Assembly: GCA_002496395.1 (NCBI GenBank)
Contig: DAJQ01000047.1
Coordinates: 9,553-15,315 of the forward strand
DNA from: Methanocorpusculaceae archaeon UBA456
GTDB lineage: Archaea; Halobacteriota; Methanomicrobia; Methanomicrobiales; Methanocorpusculaceae
Length of the DNA: 5,763 nucleotides
Direction of reading: 5' to 3'
Positions 1 through 5,763 of the stretch are shown in pieces; within the stretch, counting starts at the first letter, position 1; each line of letters starts with the position of its first letter. A model generated the notes under the pieces. It saw nothing but the letters and a program-made list of their open reading frames with translations, did not search any database and was not told the origin of the DNA. The translations under genes and the position numbers were made by a program.

Positions 1-1621
1 TCAGACCATATGGTGCACGGACATTCACCAGGCGGATCGATGAGCCGGGTGTGACAGTCACTTCAATCTTATAGAGACCACTCCCTTCATTTGCTTCACC
101 CGGTCCTATTGCCCAGACCTGCCCTGGGGGAAGAGGATCTGGTGATATCTCACTGTCACTATGGAGTTCAGGAGTGGAGACATACTGCTCGATCCCATCC
201 AATCCGAGCCGGTAGCTGAACATCGTATTCCGGAACTCCGCCGATCCTATCCGTTTCTGCTGTTCCTTCACTCTCCGTCGGCATTCAAGTGCAATCCTGA
301 TAACCCATTCAAGATGATCATCTTCAACCTCTATCTCTGAAGATGGGTAGAGGATTTTCAGGAGACCATTGACCGTCTTGTTTACCGCACGCCGATCACG
401 ACCACTGAGTGCATCCCCGAAGAAGACGCGGTCATTAATAAGGTGAAGCCGATTCTCACTCCGCAGCTGTCGCCAGGCTTCACTCAGAAAATCGCTGACC
501 AACCCATAATGATCCGTCATCATATCCGGATGAATCTTTGGATAGTCCCATCCCGGAGCATAGGAATGAATCCTGTCCATGAATGCGGTATCATCACGGA
601 TCTCTTTTGGCATGGGGCCAAAGAGATGACCGATCCTCTGCTGATGTTCGACATCAACATCGAAGTTGCCGAGCATGACGATACCGCCCTCAGCCCGGAT
701 ACTTTCTCGGCCCCGGGAGAACTCGCCACTCTCCATATAGCCTTTCATGATATTGACGCCGTCTTTCTGGTCGAAGCTGATCCCGGATACCTCATCAAAA
801 CAGACGACATCATACTGGCAGACCAAGCCTCTCTGACCGTTTGCGTTATTCACAAACATCTTGGCAACCGTTGCTTTTCCTCCAGATACCAGATGTGAAT
901 AAGGACTGATCTGCTGATAGAGGTAGCTTTTCCCGGTCCCCCTTGGCCCGAGCTCAATCATGTTGTACCCTTTCTCAACAAATGGGACCATTCTGAGGAA
1001 GAGGACATCCTGTGCACGTGCTGAGAGTGAAGAAGGTTCAATGCCGACACTTCGGATAAGGAAGTCCTTCCATTCCTGTGTTGTCATCTCTTCACGGCCA
1101 CGTGCAACATCCTGTAGAACACCTCGTTTTGAGAGCTGGATTGGACGGAGGCGTTCGAGGGAGAATGGGCGATTACTTTCAGGGTCACCATATGCAAGTT
1201 CTACCTCTGCATAGAATCCTCCGGTCAACATCCGTTCATGTTCATAGACAAGATCTGAATTGATATGAACATCATTTAAGAGAAGGGAGGGGATGGTTGC
1301 CAGAAAGGTGTCTGAACGAACATCAAGCCGTGCGGTGATGAGATCGATCACCTTGACAGTTCCATGTACTTTCGCATTCGCTTTATAGAGTTCCTGTTCC
1401 CCTGCCCGGACGATCCGCTCACTTAACTGTCGTTGGACAATATCAAGCCCCTCTTTTATCTCTTCTTCATCTGTTGTGGCGCAATACTTCCCGATAAGAA
1501 ACTCGGCGACATAGGTTGGGACTGCATAATTACCTTTGAATTTCTGTGCGAGATCTTTTCTGACCACATAGCCATCGAAGGCTTTGGTGACAAGTGTGTC
1601 AAGCGGGTCAAGTATCGCCAT
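1..1621 (-). CDS. brxL: BrxL, BREX Lon-like AAA+ protein (3' end outside window)
   Basis: Translated by hand from ATG at 1621 to the left edge: 540 codons with no stop, so the C-terminus is outside the window. Residues 1-60 match the usual BrxL opening as I remember it (VVRKDL at 19-24, then a VPTYVAEFLIGKYC stretch at 34-47). The AAA+ core follows: Walker A GPRGTGKS at 225-232, the VSGGKATVAK segment at 245-254, Walker B VVCFDEVSGI at 272-281, a sensor-1-like GNF at 318-320, and a likely arginine finger R350 in FMDRIH, followed by YAPGWDYPK. Residues 410-460 form a charged helical stretch; residues 498-540 look like the lead-in to the Lon-like domain, whose active-site region is missing here. 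Known of the family: BrxL is required in type 1 BREX defence, binds DNA and assembles into MCM-like hexameric rings. Full-length relatives are about 680 residues, so roughly a fifth is missing. It starts 4 bases after pglZ. Identification is very secure. Confidence 0.96.
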   Translation of the reverse strand, partial: MAILDPLDTLVTKAFDGYVVRKDLAQKFKGNYAVPTYVAEFLIGKYCATTDEEEIKEGLDIVQRQLSERIVRAGEQELYKANAKVHGTVKVIDLITARLDVRSDTFLATIPSLLLNDVHINSDLVYEHERMLTGGFYAEVELAYGDPESNRPFSLERLRPIQLSKRGVLQDVARGREEMTTQEWKDFLIRSVGIEPSSLSARAQDVLFLRMVPFVEKGYNMIELGPRGTGKSYLYQQISPYSHLVSGGKATVAKMFVNNANGQRGLVCQYDVVCFDEVSGISFDQKDGVNIMKGYMESGEFSRGRESIRAEGGIVMLGNFDVDVEHQQRIGHLFGPMPKEIRDDTAFMDRIHSYAPGWDYPKIHPDMMTDHYGLVSDFLSEAWRQLRSENRLHLINDRVFFGDALSGRDRRAVNKTVNGLLKILYPSSEIEVEDDHLEWVIRIALECRRRVKEQQKRIGSAEFRNTMFSYRLGLDGIEQYVSTPELHSDSEISPDPLPPGQVWAIGPGEANEGSGLYKIEVTVTPGSSIRLVNVRAPYGL

Positions 1622-1625
1622 ACTC

Positions 1626-3920
1626 TTACTCCCCTCCAACAATTACCTTTCTCTGGGCTAATGGATTGTCATTACTATCAAGGATTACAATGAACGCTTC
1701 TGTTCCTTCGAACTGGTCATCAGGAACAACAAGCGATACCATCCCATCTGCCGGGATCATTTTGCTCGCTTTTGTGATGCTGGTTGAAGGATCTCCGGGT
1801 TTTTCACGGATATCAATGTGATATCCTTGTGCACCGCTCGTCTGCACAGAAAGACGCAATCCCCTCCATATAGGGGTCTCTATCTCTATCACAGACTGAG
1901 TACCCCCTCCCCTCCTGACAACGATCTCAGGAACGACCGCTTCTTCAGGGCTCAACCCTCCGTGATCAAACTCTTTTCCTGCTTCAAAACAGGAGATTCC
2001 GGGAGCAAGGGCGATCCGGATCGTGCGATCCCAGAACCATGGAAGCACAGGATAGGCAATCTGGGCATCCTGATGAAGTCGGGCACACCGCCCCTTTTTG
2101 ATGAGAGTATGGGCCGGGAGGAGTTCGGTCTTCTGCATTCCACCCGGGATAAGGAGCCAGCCATGATCGGTGACGATCCTGACTTGTGACCAGCCTGCCT
2201 GGAGGAGAGAATGTACCCGCTTCCCGATGAGCGATAGTTCGTGATCAATGATTGAGGCAAGGGCGATCCCTCTGTCATGACCAATATGATCGATGTTGCC
2301 AATCTCTGTCCATCCTGATCCTTTTGGATCGCCATACTCTCCATTCTTTAGAACCTGATATGAATGTGTCTCAAGCAGCCGTCTGAGTGCCTGGATCTCT
2401 GCAGATGCTCCGCTCTGCGTACGTGGGCTAAGCCCTTCCCCTGATGCAAGTTCTCCTGCTATGGGCATAACAGCCGGTTTTGCCGTCTCGGTCAGGGTTG
2501 GGAGTGCCGAATACCTGTATGAAATAGTGCAGCTCTGCCCCGCATCTTCGAGGATTGTTTTGAGGCGGTGACCGCAGTCCATACGGAGCCCATCAACGAA
2601 AAGGAGCACTTCACCTGCCACAGGTGAGCATGTCTCTTTCATCTGCTCAGGCGGGGATGAACACCATGCCTTCTGGAACTCTTCAGCCCGTGTCGAGAGC
2701 CAGTTCATGGCGACCGCCCTGATAGCGATGGTTATTACCTTTTTTGTATCTGCATCTGTTGCGTACTCAAGACTTCGCAGGATGGCATTATCTGCTTTAT
2801 AGAGCGTTTCGGTGTAGCGCTTCGCCTGTTCATCCAATGTTCCGCCAAAGGTGTACTGCGTGGATAACCCTGCCAGTTCGTTCAATGGATGTAATGCCAT
2901 CGCAAGGGGGCTCTCCCCTACTGCTGCCCAAACCCAGTCACGCCGTTCGGCATGAGCTGATTCAAGCCTTTGAATTGTTTCTGCAGCTTCCTTTGCAGAT
3001 ACCTGTTCTAGTGCAAGGAGATCAGCATGAAGGGTCTTCTCCTCTTCATCGTTGATCTGGGGCCACGAATCCTTAAAAACGATAAATGATGGCCGGGCAA
3101 GGTTTCTGAGAAGGTTTGGAATATCAGCAAATCTCTCGGGCGTCTCGATAAAACGCTCCCATATCTGTTGCCATTTCTTATGCTGGGATGCGAGTTTCTC
3201 GGCTGCGGTTGCCACGCCATCTATTTGGGGATCAAAGCCATAATCGGTTTTACAGATCAAACGGAATGACATCCATTTATCCGGAGACATCTTTCCCCGC
3301 TCCTCCTCCGGAGTATTCATCCAGAGAAGAATCTGTTTCTTCTCGTCAGGATGGGTGAGACTGGTGAAGAAGCTGGCTTTGAGAGGCTGGTTCGCTTTGA
3401 GTGTCTGTATTGTCTCCTGGCAGACTTTCTCTATTGAGCTTCTGAGTGAATCTTTTGTTGCCTGATCGGCCTGTATTTCAATCTCGTAGTTGACCTGAAG
3501 AAAACCTGCGATCGTCCAGTCCCGCCCGTTTTTATGCGACCAGAGCAGACCACGATACTGGAGCTCAATCAGTGGCTTGATCTCATCAGGACAGTCCCTG
3601 CTATTCCGAAATGCATCCCGTGAATACCCCGGAAGGTAGATGATAGGACAGTCAGCATGTGGGAAGGTGGTGTCAGGGATTGTTTTTTCAAGGAGACAGC
3701 GAAGATAGATGGCAGGACCCTGCCAGGCATCCGGATCATAGGAGCCAAGCGTCATGATCGGCATCTGAAATGTCTTCTTCAGCAGCGAAACGACCGTTCT
3801 CCACTCTTCTGTGGGGTCTGTCCAGAGCAGGGCAACGGGGAGTGCAGCATCATTGCGGTTGTATTCGGTTGTGGCGTTTATCAGAGTATTGCGTACTGCC
3901 TCAAGAAATGTTGATTTCAT
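1626..3920 (-). CDS. pglZ: PglZ, BREX alkaline-phosphatase-fold protein, type B-like
   Basis: A 764-residue protein. Residues 1-140 form the N-terminal region I associate with type B PglZ: ALLWTDPTEEW at 30-40, LGSYDPDAWQGPAIYLRC at 58-75, YLPGYSR at 95-101, and LQYRGLLWSHKNGRDWT at 120-136. A mainly helical middle runs to about 430. The PglZ phosphatase-fold domain follows, with metal-site candidates FVDGLRMD at 441-448 (D443), a PTLT segment at 474-477 holding the likely nucleophilic threonine, IGHDRG at 546-551, TDHGW at 584-588 (D585, H586) and FDHGGLS at 651-657 (H653). Residues about 670-764 are an extra, probably beta-rich C-terminal domain. Known: PglZ is a core component of all BREX types; its biochemical role in restricting phage is not settled. 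The ATG overlaps the DUF4276 stop as ATGA and has GGAGG six bases upstream, so the start is well supported. All expected metal-site motifs are present, so it is probably functional. Confidence 0.95.
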   Translation of the reverse strand: MKSTFLEAVRNTLINATTEYNRNDAALPVALLWTDPTEEWRTVVSLLKKTFQMPIMTLGSYDPDAWQGPAIYLRCLLEKTIPDTTFPHADCPIIYLPGYSRDAFRNSRDCPDEIKPLIELQYRGLLWSHKNGRDWTIAGFLQVNYEIEIQADQATKDSLRSSIEKVCQETIQTLKANQPLKASFFTSLTHPDEKKQILLWMNTPEEERGKMSPDKWMSFRLICKTDYGFDPQIDGVATAAEKLASQHKKWQQIWERFIETPERFADIPNLLRNLARPSFIVFKDSWPQINDEEEKTLHADLLALEQVSAKEAAETIQRLESAHAERRDWVWAAVGESPLAMALHPLNELAGLSTQYTFGGTLDEQAKRYTETLYKADNAILRSLEYATDADTKKVITIAIRAVAMNWLSTRAEEFQKAWCSSPPEQMKETCSPVAGEVLLFVDGLRMDCGHRLKTILEDAGQSCTISYRYSALPTLTETAKPAVMPIAGELASGEGLSPRTQSGASAEIQALRRLLETHSYQVLKNGEYGDPKGSGWTEIGNIDHIGHDRGIALASIIDHELSLIGKRVHSLLQAGWSQVRIVTDHGWLLIPGGMQKTELLPAHTLIKKGRCARLHQDAQIAYPVLPWFWDRTIRIALAPGISCFEAGKEFDHGGLSPEEAVVPEIVVRRGGGTQSVIEIETPIWRGLRLSVQTSGAQGYHIDIREKPGDPSTSITKASKMIPADGMVSLVVPDDQFEGTEAFIVILDSNDNPLAQRKVIVGGE
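1631..1637 (-). promoter_or_regulatory. Ribosome binding site of brxL
   Basis: GGAGGGG read on the minus strand, nine bases before the brxL ATG at 1621. It lies inside the last sense codons of pglZ (Val-Gly-Gly-Glu), so initiation of brxL occurs where ribosomes finish pglZ. It supports ATG 1621 as the brxL start. Confidence 0.75.
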
Positions 3921-4591
3921 AATCTGCCTCCGGAGAGTTTCTCAAGCTGGGTGATCCAGGAGTCAAAGTGTGGGCATTCCTCCCTCATAGTGTCAAGGGA
4001 GATCCGTTGTGCAATCTGGATGCCTCTTGTTCTCTTCTGGTATGATGGATATAATTTCAGAAGCCGTTTTGAGGGGGCTGTCTCTTCACCGTCATCAATA
4101 TATTCAGGACCATTTGGAAACTGCCGTATAATTGCGTCAAGCTCGGTGATCTTTGATCGTTCCTGAGCAGTCATCACCTCATCTATCGTTGCAACATCGG
4201 AGAAGAGAAGCGCTTCGAATTCGTGGATCTGGATATAAGGGATGAAGAAACGATTATTGATAGTCGTTTTTAGTGCTGATTCTATTGCTTCAACACGCAT
4301 AATGGGGTTTGGGATGCATGCAGCGTCATCCATTCCCGGAAACGTCCCTGGAAGTTTATAGAGATCAAACATAGTGGTGACATAGGCACCCTGCTCTTCA
4401 AATGATTGAAGAATAATCTTTTTTACACGGTCATATGGTATGATGCCACCGCGATATGTCCTTGCTTTGACAGCTGTAATGAGAGTGATGGCAATCGCCT
4501 CAACATGGAACTGGCGGAGATGAGGGGCGAGAATTTCACGGACGAACCCTTCTTCGGTCTGGCCTTCTGTAATGATCTTAAGCCTGATCAT
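3917..4591 (-). CDS. DUF4276 family protein, putative Toprim-like effector
   Basis: A 224-residue protein recognised as DUF4276 by its ordered motifs. IITEGQTEEGFV at 6-17 carries E9 and resembles the first glutamate motif of Toprim nuclease folds. TTMFDLYKLP at 72-81 carries D76. Next come IHEFEALLFSD at 122-132, the family's most characteristic block, then APSKRLL at 172-178 and LYPSYQK at 180-186 near the C-terminus. No signal peptide or membrane segment is seen, so it is likely cytoplasmic. The family regularly sits directly behind an AAA ATPase like the one upstream, and such pairs occur in abortive-infection systems; from memory AbiL is of this kind. The inferred role is a nuclease-like effector controlled by the ATPase, but no substrate is known. 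It starts 4 bases after the ATPase stop and overlaps pglZ by 4 bases, so all three should be translated together. GC counted by hand over 3961-4560 is 273/600 (45.5%), lower than sampled pglZ lines. Confidence 0.88.
   Translation of the reverse strand: MIRLKIITEGQTEEGFVREILAPHLRQFHVEAIAITLITAVKARTYRGGIIPYDRVKKIILQSFEEQGAYVTTMFDLYKLPGTFPGMDDAACIPNPIMRVEAIESALKTTINNRFFIPYIQIHEFEALLFSDVATIDEVMTAQERSKITELDAIIRQFPNGPEYIDDGEETAPSKRLLKLYPSYQKRTRGIQIAQRISLDTMREECPHFDSWITQLEKLSGGRL
3927..3931 (-). promoter_or_regulatory. Ribosome binding site of pglZ
   Basis: GGAGG on the minus strand, six bases before the pglZ ATG at 3920. It lies in the Gly-Gly codons near the end of the DUF4276 gene. Together with the ATGA overlap it supports coupled translation of the two genes and fixes the pglZ start. 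Confidence 0.75.
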
Positions 4592-4594
4592 TCG

Positions 4595-4600
4595 ATCACC
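4595..4600 (-). promoter_or_regulatory. Ribosome binding site of the DUF4276 gene
   Basis: GGTGAT on the minus strand, three bases before ATG 4591 (GGTGA alone leaves four). It matches the 5' portion of the 16S anti-Shine-Dalgarno tail instead of the usual GGAGG part, and it contains the stop codon of the ATPase. The spacing is short but acceptable because the start is next to a terminating ribosome. Confidence 0.55.
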
Positions 4601-5693
4601 GTGAGGGTTTACCGCCGAAGATGTTCATCTCCCAGAGTTCACCAAGAGAGTAGTCATTCAGCCAATCCACGAGCTCCTCTTCCACAAGCCGTCTGATTGT
4701 TGTTTCTCCATTATAGCGATCAACAACAAGGATATCCTCCACTTCAAACTGGTTTATCAGGCTGACAGATTGTGTCGATATGACGATCTGTGATTTCGTT
4801 GATGCACTTTTGATCAGGTCAGCCAGGATATTCAACGCATACGGATGCAGGCCAAGTTCCGGTTCATCAATGAGAATGAGATCCGGTGGATCCGGCTGGA
4901 GGAGGACGGTTGCAAGGCAGATGAACCGGAGTGTCCCGTCTGAGAGATGCGAGGCAAGGAACGGGTAATCGGAGTTTTTCTCCATCCATTCAAGCTTTAT
5001 TAGATCCTTGTTCTCAGGAAGCGGCCTGAGGGAGAAGTCATCAAAGAAGGGTGCGACAAGCCGGACCATATCCCGGATGTCGTTGTAGTTCTTCTCATGG
5101 ACGTTCTGTAAGTAGTAGAGGAATGGAGCGAGATTTGCAGCATTGTACCTGAAGTACCTGTTGTCGTTTATCTGCTCGATTGCTTTCATCGGGGATTCAT
5201 CGCTTGTATCATGGAAGTGATAGACCCGCCAGCTCTTCAGTCTCTCAAGCACATACCGTGACACCATGTGTTCCGGCTCTTTTGCATAAATGAGCAGTTT
5301 TGTCTCCTGATGCCCGGACTCAATAAGGTCGTAATATGGGTTTTCATCCGTACCCTGGCCATAAAAATCAGCTTCTTCCTCTCGAAAGACGATCCCTTCA
5401 CCCTCTGCCATTTCCCAGGTGCAGGAGTACCCGTTTTTCCCGAATAGTAGTTTGATCTCAATATCCCGTGTCTTCTTTGGGCCGTAATGCAGGAGGGACC
5501 TGATACCCCCTGCTTTTCCAACCGCATACTGGAGCCTCCCCTCAACCATCTGGTTCAGAAGCCGGAAGAGCGTGATGAAGTTTGTTTTTCCCGCTCCATT
5601 CGCCCCGATCAGGATATTAAGGTTGTTTAGGGTGACATCAAGATCTTTGATTGATTTATAGCCTGAAATACGAATTTTATCCAGTTTGTTCAT
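4596..5693 (-). CDS. AAA-family ATPase (RecF/OLD-like), partner of DUF4276 protein
   Basis: A 365-residue ATPase of the SMC/RecF/ABC-like class, probably the COG4637-type predicted ATPase. IRISGYKSIKDLDVTLNNLNILIG at the N-terminus is the typical first strand set of this class (residues 7-30). Walker A is GANGAGKTN at 30-38; the ABC-type signature is LSDGTLR at 250-256; Walker B is LILIDEPELGLHP at 272-284. The switch segment VISTQSVSLI at 304-313 has glutamine where many relatives have histidine. The tail GELWEMNIFGGKP at 351-363 is a common ending in this family. About 210 residues separate Walker A from the signature, without an obvious long coiled coil, so this is not a full SMC. The inferred role is ATP-dependent sensing or gating for the downstream DUF4276 protein. 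The ATG forms ATGA with the stop of the upstream gene and has AGGAG seven bases before it. Sampled lines average about 44% GC. Confidence 0.9.
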   Translation of the reverse strand: MNKLDKIRISGYKSIKDLDVTLNNLNILIGANGAGKTNFITLFRLLNQMVEGRLQYAVGKAGGIRSLLHYGPKKTRDIEIKLLFGKNGYSCTWEMAEGEGIVFREEEADFYGQGTDENPYYDLIESGHQETKLLIYAKEPEHMVSRYVLERLKSWRVYHFHDTSDESPMKAIEQINDNRYFRYNAANLAPFLYYLQNVHEKNYNDIRDMVRLVAPFFDDFSLRPLPENKDLIKLEWMEKNSDYPFLASHLSDGTLRFICLATVLLQPDPPDLILIDEPELGLHPYALNILADLIKSASTKSQIVISTQSVSLINQFEVEDILVVDRYNGETTIRRLVEEELVDWLNDYSLGELWEMNIFGGKPSR

Positions 5694-5763
5694 CTCTCAT
5701 CTCCTTTCGCTCTTTCCCGTGCCTTCTTCTTCTCTGCGATGGTGAAGTGCCGGTCATTATGCC
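5690..5763 (-). CDS. C-terminal end of an unidentified upstream gene (partial)
   Basis: Reading the minus strand from 5761 gives 23 sense codons and TGA at 5692-5690; the first codon is cut by the window edge. The tail begins HNDRHFTIAEKKKARERA and ends KGDER, a lysine/arginine/glutamate-rich helix typical of a soluble protein's C-terminus. The stop overlaps the ATPase start as ATGA, the same junction style as between the DUF4276 gene and pglZ, which argues that this frame is real and in the same operon. The other two frames are less convincing: one has stops at its beginning, the other runs into the ATPase gene. From position it could be a BREX gene such as pglX, or a further accessory gene; the 23 residues are too few to decide. 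Confidence 0.62.
   Translation of the reverse strand, partial: HNDRHFTIAEKKKARERAKGDER
5701..5705 (-). promoter_or_regulatory. Ribosome binding site of the ATPase gene
   Basis: AGGAG on the minus strand, seven bases before ATG 5693. An ATG at 5700 directly abuts it and is in another frame, which ends after seven codons, so 5693 is the sensible start. Confidence 0.7.

Noticed and set aside
443..898. 151-codon plus-strand open frame opposite brxL
   Set aside because: It is the complement of the conserved BrxL AAA+ region; the minus-strand protein has clear family motifs and the plus-strand one has none.
1..1621. BrxL as a truncated pseudogene or as an MCM or true Lon protease
   Set aside because: The frame is intact to the window edge, so the missing end is a window effect. 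The sequence blocks are those of BrxL, not of MCM or housekeeping Lon.
1818..2189. 123-codon plus-strand open frame opposite pglZ
   Set aside because: It is antisense to the metal-site region of PglZ, with composition typical of a shadow frame and no recognisable domain.
1952..2344. 130-codon minus-strand frame inside pglZ
   Set aside because: Same strand but another frame of PglZ; no family resemblance, and it would require an internal start with no supporting context.
5237..5545. 102-codon minus-strand frame inside the ATPase gene
   Set aside because: Out-of-frame reading of the ATPase, low complexity and rich in arginine and serine, with no motif.
3917..5693. Naming the pair as PARIS (AriA/AriB)
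   Set aside because: The small protein shows DUF4276 motifs, whereas AriB is a DUF4435 protein and is usually larger. The similarity is in general layout only.
5698..5700. Alternative ATG for the ATPase region
   Set aside because: It directly touches the AGGAG site and is in a frame that stops after seven codons; ATG 5693 has proper spacing and the right frame.
1..5763. Promoters, terminators, tRNA or ncRNA genes, CRISPR arrays, transposon ends
   Set aside because: Gaps between genes are at most 4 bases, no repeated units were seen, and no transposase-like reading frame is present.

Overview
The window is one strand of a tightly packed defence operon, read right to left on the minus strand. 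In transcription order it holds: the last 23 codons of an unidentified gene (5763-5690), an AAA-family ATPase of the RecF/OLD/ABC-like type (5693-4596), a DUF4276 protein with a Toprim-like N-terminus (4591-3917), the BREX phosphatase-fold protein PglZ (3920-1626), and the first 540 codons of BrxL, the Lon-like AAA+ protein of BREX (1621 to the left edge, cut off). BrxL has no stop inside the window.

The junctions are very regular: ATGA overlap, 4-base gap, ATGA overlap, 4-base gap. Every start codon has a purine-rich Shine-Dalgarno match lying inside the previous gene. No promoter, terminator, RNA gene, repeat or CRISPR array was seen, and essentially no DNA is non-coding. This is the interior of a polycistronic unit whose promoter lies right of base 5763 and whose end lies left of base 1.

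The pglZ-brxL pair marks a BREX phage-defence system. The order fits the end of a type 1 operon (brxA, brxB, brxC, pglX, pglZ, brxL), with type 4 as the alternative; the deciding genes are outside. The PglZ resembles what I recall of the 'type B' form. The ATPase/DUF4276 pair just upstream of pglZ is not a core BREX component. It looks like a second, embedded two-gene defence module, an ATPase sensor or switch plus a putative Toprim-like effector, resembling AbiL-type and, more loosely, PARIS or OLD-type pairs. It shares the BREX operon and is translationally linked to it, and it looks lower in GC than pglZ (about 45% against about 54% by hand counts of sampled lines).

The host cannot be fixed from this window. 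GC near 50%, mixed use of CGG and AGA/AGG for arginine, and strong GGAGG/GGTGAT ribosome binding sites would suit a methanogenic euryarchaeon such as a member of Methanomicrobiales, but this is a guess from style and not a marker-based assignment.
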